Under the pieces are notes generated by a model. It made no database searches, had not been told where the DNA came from, and saw only the letters and a list, made by a program, of their open reading frames with translations. From Hungatella sp. UBA4396 (GTDB lineage Bacteria; Bacillota; Clostridia; Lachnospirales; Lachnospiraceae): a stretch of DNA of 64,000 nt. The stretch lies in the NCBI GenBank assembly GCA_002389905.1, contig DGRE01000041.1, positions 86,022 through 150,021 on the forward strand, in the 5' to 3' direction. Below are positions 1-8,233 of this stretch, one piece after another. The stretch's first letter is position 1, and each line of letters begins with the position of its first letter. The translations under genes were made by a program, and so were the position numbers.

Positions 1-577
1 CAAAGCTGAGGACAGTGATCACCAGATTCTTGTGGCGGAACCGGACGCTGATTGCGGTGATCACTCCTCCTATGGTCATGGCCGCAATCATGGGCAGCAG
101 CGGAGCCGACAGCCATATGAGTAATGCTGACATCCAGAGAATAGCAGGAGACCCGCTTTCTTTCATGAAGACCATCATAGCCGGAAGAAGAACCAGACCG
201 CCAAAGAGCAGGTTGCCCAGATATACCGTCAGCAACCGGCTTAAAATGACTGAGGACCGGGTGACCGGCAGAGACATGATCAAGTCATAGTCAGAAAATC
301 CAAACAGAGTTCCGCTGCTGCGAATCAGGGTGAAGAACAAGGTAATCATGGAGAAAAACAACAGAATGATGGCAGGTACTAACTCCACTAGACCAAGAGC
401 GGCGTATCCCGCCGCAGTTATATAACTGAAAAGGACAATCACAGCCCCTAAAATCAGGGCCACCACTCCCATGATGGCTGCTTGCAGCCGGGTCCGGGAA
501 TCCTTTGTATGGATCAATTGATTAATACCAAAGAGCCCCAGAACCTGAATTTTGGTGAGCAAAAATACGTTAGTCAT
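1..577 (-). CDS. ABC-2 type transporter permease, N-terminal part (cut by window edge)
   Basis: The frame is open from an ATG at 577 to the window start, so only about 192 N-terminal residues are visible. The translation is rich in hydrophobic segments (one around AAIMGVVALILGAVIVLFSY, others further on) and has a charged RSSGTLFGFSDYDLIMSLPV stretch, typical of the membrane subunit of ABC-2 exporters. Its start overlaps the stop of the ATPase gene by 8 bases, which implies translational coupling and a shared complex. The cargo cannot be told. The C-terminal half lies outside the window, so completeness cannot be judged. Confidence 0.75.
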   Translation of the reverse strand, partial: MTNVFLLTKIQVLGLFGINQLIHTKDSRTRLQAAIMGVVALILGAVIVLFSYITAAGYAALGLVELVPAIILLFFSMITLFFTLIRSSGTLFGFSDYDLIMSLPVTRSSVILSRLLTVYLGNLLFGGLVLLPAMMVFMKESGSPAILWMSALLIWLSAPLLPMIAAMTIGGVITAISVRFRHKNLVITVLSF

Positions 578-1289
578 TGTCCAGCACCTCCAGGAACGCA
601 TGCTCCAGACTGGAGTCTCCCCGTACATCCTCGGTGCTGCCGCAGGCAATCAGCTTGCCATTTTTGATAATACCGATACGGTTACACAGCTTTTCAGCCA
701 CATCCAGCACATGGGTGGAAAAGAAGATGGCTCCTCCTTCGTCACACATTTCCTTCATCATTTCTTTTAACCGAAAAGCAGCTGACGGATCCAATCCAAC
801 AAAAGGCTCATCCAGCACCAGAAGACGGGGCTTGTGCAAAAAGGCAGAGATAAGTGCCAGCTTCTGTTTCATTCCGTGGGAGTAGGAGCCGATTAAATCC
901 CCCAGACTGGCGGTCAATTCCAGTCTTCCGGCATAATCTGCAATTCGTGTCTCCCGTTCTTGCTTGTCTACCTTAAAAATATCGGCAATGAAAGACAGGT
1001 ATTGGATGCCGGTGAGATAGTCATAAAGATCGGGGTTATCCGGCAGGTAGGCGGTAACTTGTTTGCAGGCCAAAGGTTCATCCTGCAGGGAATGACCGTC
1101 AACCATAATATTGCCATGTTCAAATTCTAATACCCCTACCGCGGATCGGATCGCAGTGGTCTTGCCTGCACCGTTGTGTCCGATAAAACCAAAGAGATCT
1201 CCTGCATGGACGCTGAGACTCAAGTCATCCACCGCTTTTTTATTTCCATAAGCCTTGGTCAGATGTTCTATGCGCAGAATTTCACTCAT
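570..1289 (-). CDS. ABC transporter ATP-binding protein (ABC-2 exporter type)
   Basis: A 239-residue nucleotide-binding subunit that would energise the permease encoded immediately downstream. Walker A is GHNGAGKTT at residues 37-45, the signature region is SYSHGMKQK near 135-143, and Walker B LLVLDEP is near 156-162, followed by the switch His in FFSTHVLD. The degenerate signature (SHGMKQK rather than LSGGQ) is common in ABC-2 drug, bacteriocin or polysaccharide exporters. Its start overlaps the upstream regulator stop by 4 bases (ATGA), and its stop overlaps the permease start, so the three genes form a tight operon. Substrate unknown. Confidence 0.9.
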   Translation of the reverse strand: MSEILRIEHLTKAYGNKKAVDDLSLSVHAGDLFGFIGHNGAGKTTAIRSAVGVLEFEHGNIMVDGHSLQDEPLACKQVTAYLPDNPDLYDYLTGIQYLSFIADIFKVDKQERETRIADYAGRLELTASLGDLIGSYSHGMKQKLALISAFLHKPRLLVLDEPFVGLDPSAAFRLKEMMKEMCDEGGAIFFSTHVLDVAEKLCNRIGIIKNGKLIACGSTEDVRGDSSLEHAFLEVLDND

Positions 1290-1852
1290 TTTTGCTCTCC
1301 TCCTTCTTTTGGTGGTGTGATAATAATTGCCAGGGAATGCATCTTTCTGCCTGGTTTTGCCGCCTGTTCCGGCGTGCGGTAGGGTGCGGTCAGTTCCCCG
1401 ATTTTAAGCATTAATTCTTCCAGCTCCTCCAGATTCACCGCAATGGGACCGGTGGAAAAGCCCGAACCGTCCTTTAAGATATTAATATCATCACGGGCGG
1501 CGTAATCGGCAAATTCCCGCATGAGAGCGGCTGAAAACTGGGCAAACAGGCTCATATAGACATCTCCCCGGTTCTCTTCCAACAGGCGGGGGATGTCCTG
1601 GGCAGTGTCCATGTCTATTGCATAGACCTTTTCCACCACCGCACGTACCGGCCGTTCTTCCGCTATTTGCAATACACCGTATTTGACCATTTTTCCCAGA
1701 TGCCGGTACAGAGAGGCTTGAGGAATGTCGGGCAGTGCTTTAGCCAGCTCTTTGGCAGTGGCGGTTTTTCTTGCTGTAATCTCCATCAGGATTCTGCTGT
1801 CGGTGGGGTCTACAAAGCAGGATATCAGGTTTTTCATGGTTTTATGGTTCAT
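1286..1852 (-). CDS. Winged helix-turn-helix transcriptional regulator of the ABC operon
   Basis: A 188-residue protein whose N-terminal 75 residues form an ArsR/PadR-like winged helix (AKELAKALPDIPQASLYRHL as the recognition region, followed by a wing ending in VYAID). The C-terminal half is helical and could bind a ligand or dimerise. It is the first gene of the operon with the ABC ATPase and permease, overlapping the ATPase by 4 bases, so it probably controls its own exporter. A TTATCA-N3-TGATAA inverted repeat lies 35 bases upstream of its start. The inducer cannot be predicted. Confidence 0.8.
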   Translation of the reverse strand: MNHKTMKNLISCFVDPTDSRILMEITARKTATAKELAKALPDIPQASLYRHLGKMVKYGVLQIAEERPVRAVVEKVYAIDMDTAQDIPRLLEENRGDVYMSLFAQFSAALMREFADYAARDDINILKDGSGFSTGPIAVNLEELEELMLKIGELTAPYRTPEQAAKPGRKMHSLAIIITPPKEGGEQK

Positions 1853-1886
1853 ATTATGCCTCCTAATACTATCACTTATAATAATG

Positions 1887-1901
1887 TTATCACATTGATA
1901 A
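1887..1901. promoter_or_regulatory. Candidate operator upstream of the winged-helix regulator
   Basis: TTATCACATTGATAA is an inverted repeat with 6-base arms. Further TTATCA-like half sites flank it (attgataatat occurs twice between 1894 and 1922). It sits in the promoter region of the minus-strand operon, as expected for autoregulation. Confidence 0.4.
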
Positions 1902-2110
1902 TATTATTGCAATTGATAATATATGGATATTGAAACAAAAGTACCATAAAAGTTTGATGGCCGGTCCGTCTGTGTAAATTGGCCGTTAAGTAAATTTAAA
2001 TTCGAATAGAGGGATTGCATGGTAAATAAAACAGATGTTATTGAAATAATAAGATATGATGAAGAAAATAAAATTAACATTTAACCAACAAATTAATTTT
2101 CACCCCGAAA

Positions 2111-2147
2111 CAGCCACAGTCTGAGCAGCGGATTGTGGCTGTTTTTT
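2111..2147 (+). terminator. Intrinsic terminator, possibly bidirectional
   Basis: Stem CAGCCACA / TGTGGCTG with six T on the plus strand. On the minus strand it lies just beyond the stop of the DeoR gene. The only plus-strand reading frame before it is a 21-codon ORF at 2019-2084 with a GAGGG upstream, which may be a remnant. Confidence 0.7.
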
Positions 2148-2902
2148 CAGCTTTTAATAATATGGCAATGTTTCTGATATTTCTGATAGGTCTCTTCATC
2201 AATTTTGGAATCCGTAATAATTGCTGTAATCCGGCCAATATCAGTAATTTTGTATTGAGAAATTCTATCAAATTTGCTGTTTTCACATAAAAAGAACACC
2301 TCGGAGCTGTTCTTGACAATTGCCCGTTTGCTGTTTGCTTCGATATCACTTACGGTGGAAAGGCCAAAGGAGATATCGATTCCATTGGCTCCAAGGAAAG
2401 CCTGATCAAAATGAATCTGCTGTATCTGTTGAAGGCTGCTCATCCCCTCAATGGTCCGTGCGTGGTGTATGTAATTGCCGCCTAATATAATTAAGTTACA
2501 CTCAGCCCGCTGAGAGAGCGTATTAAATACATCCAGGGAATTTGTAGCAACGGTCAAATTCTTCACTTGTAAATTCTGCACCATCAAATTCGTAATTGTA
2601 CTGGTCCCAACAAAAATTACTGTATCTGGTTTGACAAGAGCGGCTGCTGTCTGAGCAATTTTTAACTTCTGGGTAAAATGAATACCACGTTTTGCATTAT
2701 AGTTATAATCGTTCTTCGTATGATCAAGAACTATAGCACCACCGTGGGTGCGTTTGATGAGACCTGTACTTTCCAGGGAAGTGAGATCCCGGCGAATTGT
2801 AGATTCTGAAACCTGGTATACTTTGGATAAAGTGGATACATTCACACTTCCTTTCATTTGAATTTTATTCAAAATGGATATTCTTCTCTCTTCTTCAAAC
2901 AT
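2147..2902 (-). CDS. DeoR-family transcriptional regulator of GRE module 1
   Basis: A 251-residue DeoR repressor. The N-terminal winged helix (SVNVSTLSKVYQVSESTIRR, then SLESTGLIKRTHGGAIV) is followed by the C-terminal sugar-phosphate sensor domain with the conserved FVGTST and LGANGID motifs. I chose the ATG at 2902 because AAAGGAG lies 7 bases upstream; the longer open frame to 3049 adds a hydrophobic run foreign to the family. It is divergent from the PTS-GRE operon, so it probably senses a phosphorylated intermediate of that pathway. DeoR proteins usually release DNA when a sugar phosphate binds; the actual ligand is unknown. Confidence 0.9.
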   Translation of the reverse strand: MFEEERRISILNKIQMKGSVNVSTLSKVYQVSESTIRRDLTSLESTGLIKRTHGGAIVLDHTKNDYNYNAKRGIHFTQKLKIAQTAAALVKPDTVIFVGTSTITNLMVQNLQVKNLTVATNSLDVFNTLSQRAECNLIILGGNYIHHARTIEGMSSLQQIQQIHFDQAFLGANGIDISFGLSTVSDIEANSKRAIVKNSSEVFFLCENSKFDRISQYKITDIGRITAIITDSKIDEETYQKYQKHCHIIKS

Positions 2903-2924
2903 AAATAATACTCCTTTCATGGCT

Positions 2925-2953
2925 AATATAGCACAAATGAGCATAATGAGCAA
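2925..2953 (-). promoter_or_regulatory. Promoter of the DeoR regulator gene
   Basis: Read on the minus strand: TTGCTC, 17-base spacer, TATATT, ending about 23 bases upstream of the start codon at 2902. Confidence 0.6.
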
Positions 2954-3002
2954 GATTATGGAAGAATAAAATCGAAAACCCTGTAAAACTGGCGTCATAT
3001 TA

Positions 3003-3031
3003 TTGTTGTGAACTTTCCATAATGATAAAAT
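3003..3031 (+). promoter_or_regulatory. Promoter of the PTS-GRE module 1 operon
   Basis: TTGTTG, 17-base spacer, TAAAAT. It is followed by CAATCA-containing repeats (cacaatcagtaacaatcaat) up to the ribosome binding site at about 3071, where the divergent DeoR protein could bind. Confidence 0.55.
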
Positions 3032-3082
3032 GATTATAACAAAGCACAATCAGTAACAATCAATCACCCAAAGGAGGCTTTA

Positions 3083-3520
3083 ATGAGAATTGAAGAAATT
3101 TTTATGAAGGAAGGTGGTTTTGTCAAATTAAAGGGCAATACCAAGGGGGAGATCCTGGAACAGATGACTCAAGCTCTCTATAACGGAGGCTGCATACAGG
3201 ATAAGGATGCTTTTATGGAAGCCTTATATGTACGGGAGCTGGAAGGAACTACCAGTGTGGGGGAGGAGATTGCCATTCCTCATGGAATAAGCGATACGGT
3301 TAAGAAAACCGCATTTGTATATGGTTACCATGAAGAAGGAATCTTTTATGATGCGGGAGATGATCAGAAAACCAAATATTTTTTTGGTCTAGCAATACCA
3401 AGTGACAGAAGCGGTCAAATTGAACTGTTAAGTGAGCTTGCCCGCAAGATTATGCAACCAGAATTTAAAGCAAGGTTGGAAAATGTAACTAGTGCAGAAG
3501 ATTTCTTAAAAGTTCTATAG
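3083..3520 (+). CDS. PTS fructose-type EIIA component
   Basis: A 145-residue fructose/mannitol-family EIIA that accepts phosphate from HPr on a histidine and passes it to EIIB. The active-site segment EEIAIPHGISD places the phospho-histidine at His67. The ATG at 3083 follows AGGAGG by 5 bases. It is the first gene of an operon with EIIBC, a GRE and its activase, so the imported sugar phosphate is most likely the GRE substrate or precursor. In module 2 this domain is fused to EIIBC instead. The imported sugar is not deducible from sequence alone. Confidence 0.9.
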   Translation: MRIEEIFMKEGGFVKLKGNTKGEILEQMTQALYNGGCIQDKDAFMEALYVRELEGTTSVGEEIAIPHGISDTVKKTAFVYGYHEEGIFYDAGDDQKTKYFFGLAIPSDRSGQIELLSELARKIMQPEFKARLENVTSAEDFLKVL

Positions 3521-3538
3521 TAGATGGAGGGGAATGTC

Positions 3539-4915
3539 GTGGATAAATATATCATTGCAGTAACAGCGTGTCCAACCGGAATTGCACATACCTATATGGC
3601 GGCAGAAAAGTTAGCAGTGGTTGGAAAAGAAATGGGGTATGAGGTAAAAGTTGAGACTCAGGGGACTTCTGGGGCACAAAATATACTGACGGAAGAAGAT
3701 ATTGCCAGAGCAGATGGAATCATCCTTGCGGTGGATAAGGAAATTGATGAGAGCCGTTTTGCCGGAAAGCATGTACTTAAAACCAGTGTGGGAAGTGCGA
3801 TTAAAGAATCCAAAAAGTTAATTGAAAATGCGGTAAGCAAAACCAATACAGTCGTGATAACCGCGAAAAAAGGTGATGAGCAGAAGACACTGTCCACCCA
3901 GGGAGCTAAAAGCATATATAAACACATTATGGCCGGTGTATCTTACATGCTGCCAATTGTGGTTGCCGGTGGTATCTTAACTGCGATTTCATTTGCCTTT
4001 GGTATTTATGCCTTCCAGGAAGAGGGAAGTCTGGCATGGGCACTTTTTCAGACTGGGGCAGCCGGAGCGTTAGGTCTTATGGTACCTGTACTGTCTGCAT
4101 ACATCGCTCACTCCATAGCTGATAAAGCCGGATTTGCAGCCGGTTTAGTCGGCGGCTGGCTGGCCAATTCGGTTGGAGCTGGATTCTTAGGTGGTATGCT
4201 GGCTGGTTTTATTGCTGGTTATGTTACGCTGTTTTTAAACAAAGCAATTCGCCTTCCGGTAACATTCAGAGGAATTAAAGATATTCTGATTGTACCAATT
4301 TTATCGGTGGCAACCGTAGGTCTATTAATGCTTTATGTAATCGGGACTCCGATTCAGGCTTTAAATAATGGTATTTCCTTTATGCTTCAGGCATTAAGCG
4401 GCGGAAGCATAGTTGCAATGGGTATTGTCTTTGGAATCCTGTATTGGGATTTGGGCGGCCCTTTTTCCAAGGTTTTGTATGCATTTGCTGTGGGAATGAT
4501 TGCAGAAGGCGTATATGAACCAATGGCAGCAGTCATTGTATGCGGTATGATTCCGCCTCTTGGTATGGCAGTTGCCACATTCATTAGGCCAAACCTCTGG
4601 ACCCAAGAACAAAAAGAAGCAGGTAAAGCCTCCCTTTTCTTAGGACTCAGCTATATTACAGAAGGAGCAATTCCTTTTGCAGCAGAGAAACCTCTGATTG
4701 TACTTCCCTCCTGCGTTGTTGGCGGAGCTGTAGGCGCAATTGTATCTCTGTCAATGAATACAGGAATTGTAGCTCCTCATGGAGGTATTTTTCTCCTTTT
4801 GATACCAAATGCAGTTCACAACCCAGCTGGATTTTTAATCGCTCTGGCAATTGGAACAGTGGTAACAGCGGTTATGGCAACCGTATTAAAAACCCTTGAA
4901 ATGAATAGAAAGTGA
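3539..4915 (+). CDS. PTS fructose-type EIIBC component
   Basis: A 458-residue membrane transporter. EIIB comes first, with phospho-cysteine Cys11 in VTACPTGIAHTYMAAEKL; then a Lys/Thr-rich linker; then an EIIC domain with eight or more hydrophobic segments and a fructose-class GLSYITEGAIPFAAEKP loop. I prefer the GTG at 3539, which has GGAGGGG 7 bases upstream. The ATG at 3524 overlaps that ribosome binding site and adds five residues. It lies 18 bases after EIIA and 9 bases before the GRE gene. It would phosphorylate its sugar during import, giving a phosphorylated substrate inside the cell. Confidence 0.9.
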   Translation: MDKYIIAVTACPTGIAHTYMAAEKLAVVGKEMGYEVKVETQGTSGAQNILTEEDIARADGIILAVDKEIDESRFAGKHVLKTSVGSAIKESKKLIENAVSKTNTVVITAKKGDEQKTLSTQGAKSIYKHIMAGVSYMLPIVVAGGILTAISFAFGIYAFQEEGSLAWALFQTGAAGALGLMVPVLSAYIAHSIADKAGFAAGLVGGWLANSVGAGFLGGMLAGFIAGYVTLFLNKAIRLPVTFRGIKDILIVPILSVATVGLLMLYVIGTPIQALNNGISFMLQALSGGSIVAMGIVFGILYWDLGGPFSKVLYAFAVGMIAEGVYEPMAAVIVCGMIPPLGMAVATFIRPNLWTQEQKEAGKASLFLGLSYITEGAIPFAAEKPLIVLPSCVVGGAVGAIVSLSMNTGIVAPHGGIFLLLIPNAVHNPAGFLIALAIGTVVTAVMATVLKTLEMNRK

Positions 4916-4924
4916 TGGTTATGA

Positions 4925-7207
4925 ATGAATAATAAAAACGTAGCTGAGATTGTAGAAATCAGTAAAAAGATCCCCTGTGAAAAGTCCATAGAGGGGCAGA
5001 TTGAAATTATGGAGCAGTATACAGAAACATATCAAAGATTTAGTGGTCAGTCTTTGGCAAAGCGGGAGATTGAATGCTTAAAGGTATTGTTTCCGAAACT
5101 TTTCCGAAAAATTGAAAGCACGGACATTATTATCGGCCGGAGCGATGTGTTGCCTATTGGTTTTGGCTGCGTCACTTCAGTCGGTGGTGTTGGACATTAT
5201 TGTGTATTCAGTAAAATGGAAAAGATGCGTCAGGATTCTGGCGATCCGGAACTGATTGAACGTCTCAACCGCCTGGAAAAGTTTTGGGATACCCATGATA
5301 CACGCAGTCTGTTTTTCCAGGAGAGGCTTACAGAGACTACTTTGGGGAAATTTGTGGATGCAAAATATCCTGCAATTTTAACAGCCCGGCTTAGCGGAAT
5401 GTATTTGGATTATCCGAAATTAATCCGCTTAGGTGTTCCGGGACTCGAAGCCGAAATTGAAGGCTGTATGAAAAATGAGCAGGATGAAGAAAAAATCGAT
5501 CTTTACCAGTGCTTTTTAGAATGCCTGCAGCTGCTGCGTGAATCAATCAAATACCATATTGAGATGTGCAAAAAAGAGAAGGAAGACAGTGCAGACCAAA
5601 AACGTAAGAAACAGATGGATGTTCTTACAGAAGCCCTTGAGCATCTGCTTATAAGCAAACCGGCAACCATGATTGAAGGAATTGAACTGGCCTGGATTTA
5701 TACCATGATATCAAGCGTTGTAAACTATGGCCGGATGGATGTATACCTGGGAGAACTTTTGGAGCAGGATTTGAATGCCGGCAGATATACGGAAGAGGAA
5801 GCCATTGAATACATAAAATCTTTCTTCAAATTACTGGAGGCACGAAGAACCAATGTAAATGGCCGGGTTATTGTTGGCGGAAAAGGCAGAACCAATCCAA
5901 AAGCAGGAGATCTGTTCTGTAAACTGGCACTTAAGGCGGTTATGGCAAACCGTGATATTGAACCGCAGTTTACATTGAGAATTTATGAAGGGATGGATCA
6001 GGAAGTATACAACCTCGCTTTGGAGGTGATTGCTACTGGCTGTACCTATCCCATCTTATATAACGATGAAGTAAATATTCCTTCTGTGCAAAAAGCGCTG
6101 CGGGTGGATGAGGAGACTGCAAAAAATTATGTTCCCTTTGGATGCGGAGAATTGGTTATCTCAGGACAAAGTGTGGGGACACCCAATGCTTGCATGAACC
6201 TGCTTAAGATTCTCAACATCTCCTTGAATGCAGGAATTGATCCCTGGGATGGTAAGGATAAGAGTGGCGGACTTGAAATGAAGGCGGCAGAAGATATAAA
6301 CAGTTTTGAAGATGTGTATGCTCAGTATGCCAAACTGCTTGAGTATTATATCGTTAAAACAGCCAATGCCCACAAATATTCTTATGAGTTAATGAACACT
6401 CAGGTGAAATTCTTATTTACTTCTTTATTAACAGATGACTGTATCGCCAGAGGAAAAGCTGTTTTGGATGGCGGTGCCAGATATCTTGGCGGGACCAACG
6501 AGACTTACGGCAATATCAATGCCAGTGATTCGCTTACGGCAATCAAATACTGGGTATTCGACAAAAAGAAATATACTCTTCGCCAGGTTGTGGATGGGAT
6601 CTGTTCCAACTTTGAAGGGGCCCAGGAAATGAGAAATGATTTAATTGATGCACCAAAATACGGCAATGACTTACTGTATGCGGATGAGATCACAGCCCGG
6701 CTTCATGAATTTGTTTGTAACAAAGTTGCAGAACAGGCTGATCGATTAGGATTCCATTCTTATAACGTTGTGGTCATTAATAACCAGGTTAATACGGAGT
6801 GGGGCCGCAAAACCAGTGCTTCGGCAGACGGCAGATTAAGCGGTGTTTACATGAACAATGGAAACAATCCCCAGGGAGGTGCGGATAAAAATGGTCCGAC
6901 CGCGATGCTTAACAGCCTTGTACGCCTTAAAACCGATATCCATGCCGGTTCCGTGCAGAATATGAAATTCAGCCGTTCGCTTTTTGCGACAAAGATGGAA
7001 AACATCAAAGCTCTGCTTCGTACTTATTTCAAGAAGGGCGGCGGACAGATCATGATTTCCGTTGTCAGCAAGGGAGAGCTGGAAGATGCGTATCAGAATC
7101 CGGAAAAATATCCAAACCTTTTGGTGAGAGTTGGCGGGTTCAGTGCTAAATTTGTAAATCTGGATAAAGATGTGCAGCTTGAAGTTATTTCACGAACCTT
7201 AAACTAA
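4925..7207 (+). CDS. Glycyl radical enzyme of the eliminase/lyase type, module 1
   Basis: A 760-residue member of the pyruvate formate-lyase superfamily. The C-terminal loop VRVGGFSAKFVNL carries the radical Gly738, 22 residues from the end. The catalytic thiyl Cys407 lies in VPFGCGELVI, followed by Glu409. The C-x-E pair, without the adjacent Cys-Cys of true PFL, resembles GRE dehydratases and C-O lyases (glycerol dehydratase, CutC, E. coli PflD/YbiW), but those have Val between Cys and Glu, here Gly. PTS neighbours suggest a phosphorylated sugar or polyol. E. coli PflD/YbiW, also PTS-linked for PflD, have been reported to open 1,5-anhydrohexitol 6-phosphates; a related reaction is possible but unproven. 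The ribosome binding site is weak, so translation may depend on coupling to EIIBC. Confidence 0.85.
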   Translation: MNNKNVAEIVEISKKIPCEKSIEGQIEIMEQYTETYQRFSGQSLAKREIECLKVLFPKLFRKIESTDIIIGRSDVLPIGFGCVTSVGGVGHYCVFSKMEKMRQDSGDPELIERLNRLEKFWDTHDTRSLFFQERLTETTLGKFVDAKYPAILTARLSGMYLDYPKLIRLGVPGLEAEIEGCMKNEQDEEKIDLYQCFLECLQLLRESIKYHIEMCKKEKEDSADQKRKKQMDVLTEALEHLLISKPATMIEGIELAWIYTMISSVVNYGRMDVYLGELLEQDLNAGRYTEEEAIEYIKSFFKLLEARRTNVNGRVIVGGKGRTNPKAGDLFCKLALKAVMANRDIEPQFTLRIYEGMDQEVYNLALEVIATGCTYPILYNDEVNIPSVQKALRVDEETAKNYVPFGCGELVISGQSVGTPNACMNLLKILNISLNAGIDPWDGKDKSGGLEMKAAEDINSFEDVYAQYAKLLEYYIVKTANAHKYSYELMNTQVKFLFTSLLTDDCIARGKAVLDGGARYLGGTNETYGNINASDSLTAIKYWVFDKKKYTLRQVVDGICSNFEGAQEMRNDLIDAPKYGNDLLYADEITARLHEFVCNKVAEQADRLGFHSYNVVVINNQVNTEWGRKTSASADGRLSGVYMNNGNNPQGGADKNGPTAMLNSLVRLKTDIHAGSVQNMKFSRSLFATKMENIKALLRTYFKKGGGQIMISVVSKGELEDAYQNPEKYPNLLVRVGGFSAKFVNLDKDVQLEVISRTLN

Positions 7208-7220
7208 TCAGGTGAATAAT

Positions 7221-8114
7221 ATGGGAATCATTTTTGATATACAGCGTTTTTGTGTAAATGATGGTCCCGGGATTCGCAGCACCATATTTTTAAAAGGCTG
7301 TCCGCTTAAATGCTTGTGGTGTCACAATCCTGAGTCTAATTTACGAGGCAGGCAGCTTTACTGTGATTGGCAGAAGTGCACTCACTGCGGAAACTGTGTT
7401 TCCGCATGTGAGTATGGTGTTCATCAAATGGTGAATGGCAAACATACCATACAGTTTGATAAGTGTACTGTGAGTGAAGCATGTATTAAGGTCTGTCCAA
7501 ACCAGGCTCTCGGCATCTACGGAGAAGAAAAAGAGATTGACGAAATCGTGGCGGAAGTAATGAAGGATGTGGATTTTTATGATTCATCCGGAGGCGGTGT
7601 TACGATCAGCGGTGGGGAGCCCATGTTCCAGTTTGAATTTGTTTTACAATTAGCAAAGAGCCTTAAAGAGAAAAATTTTCATGTCTGTATGGAAACCAGC
7701 GGGTTTGCCGGGACTAAACATTATGAGGAGATTGCTCCTTATATTGATTTATTTCTTTTTGACTATAAGGCAACCGGCGATGAGCTTCACCAGGAATTAA
7801 CCGGAGTGGGCAATGCTCTTATACTGGATAATTTGAAGATGCTCTTAAGTATCGGAAAGAAAGTGATCCTGCGGTGCCCGATTATACCTGGTTATAATCT
7901 TTCAGAAGAGCATTTAAAAATGATTGCCGCCATCAGCAAAGAGGGAGTGCAATCAGTGGAAATTATCCCTTACCATGATATGGGTATCGGAAAGGCTAAA
8001 AAAATTGGCTCTGATTTATTTTTAAAGGAAGTCAGGACACCGGAACAGACCGATGTTGAGGAATGGATTGAGTTTATGAAAGCAAACGGCGGAAGGTGCA
8101 TTACTCAGGCGTAA
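7221..8114 (+). CDS. Glycyl radical enzyme activase (radical SAM), module 1
   Basis: A 297-residue activase that would install the glycyl radical on the upstream GRE. The radical SAM motif is GCPLKCLWC (Cys27, 31, 34), preceded by FCVNDGPGIRSTIFLKG, and SGGEP is present. A ferredoxin-like insert follows. Its first cluster is complete (Cys53, 56, 59, 63), but the second (Cys82, 88, 92) has Ser85 where the second Cys is expected, so it may not hold a normal [4Fe-4S] cluster. Such inserts are usual in activases of GREs other than PFL. I chose the ATG at 7221 because AGGTG lies 6 bases upstream; a GTG at 7212 adds three residues. Confidence 0.9.
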   Translation: MGIIFDIQRFCVNDGPGIRSTIFLKGCPLKCLWCHNPESNLRGRQLYCDWQKCTHCGNCVSACEYGVHQMVNGKHTIQFDKCTVSEACIKVCPNQALGIYGEEKEIDEIVAEVMKDVDFYDSSGGGVTISGGEPMFQFEFVLQLAKSLKEKNFHVCMETSGFAGTKHYEEIAPYIDLFLFDYKATGDELHQELTGVGNALILDNLKMLLSIGKKVILRCPIIPGYNLSEEHLKMIAAISKEGVQSVEIIPYHDMGIGKAKKIGSDLFLKEVRTPEQTDVEEWIEFMKANGGRCITQA

Positions 8115-8143
8115 TAAATTAATCTGTCACTGTAATAAAAATG

Positions 8144-8198
8144 GGTTCCTTTCTGGTAAGAATTCAGGTATGAATATCTTATCAGAAAGGAACCTTTT
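8144..8198 (+). terminator. Intrinsic terminator of GRE module 1
   Basis: Long stem starting GGTTCCTTTCT and closing AGAAAGGAACC, extended by GTAAG/CTTAT, followed by TTTTCT. It separates the plus-strand operon from the convergent aldolase gene. Confidence 0.85.
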
Positions 8199-8233
8199 CT
8201 CAAATGCCCAGCAGGTGCTTACTCCATGCCGCC

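Noticed and set aside
2019..2084. 21-codon ORF ahead of the hairpin at 2111
   Set aside because: Has a GAGGG but no convincing promoter and no recognisable sequence; could be chance in AT-rich DNA.
4925..7207. Annotation of the GREs as pyruvate formate-lyase
   Set aside because: No Cys-Cys active-site pair; the Cys-Gly-Glu motif and ferredoxin-containing activases point to eliminase-type GREs.
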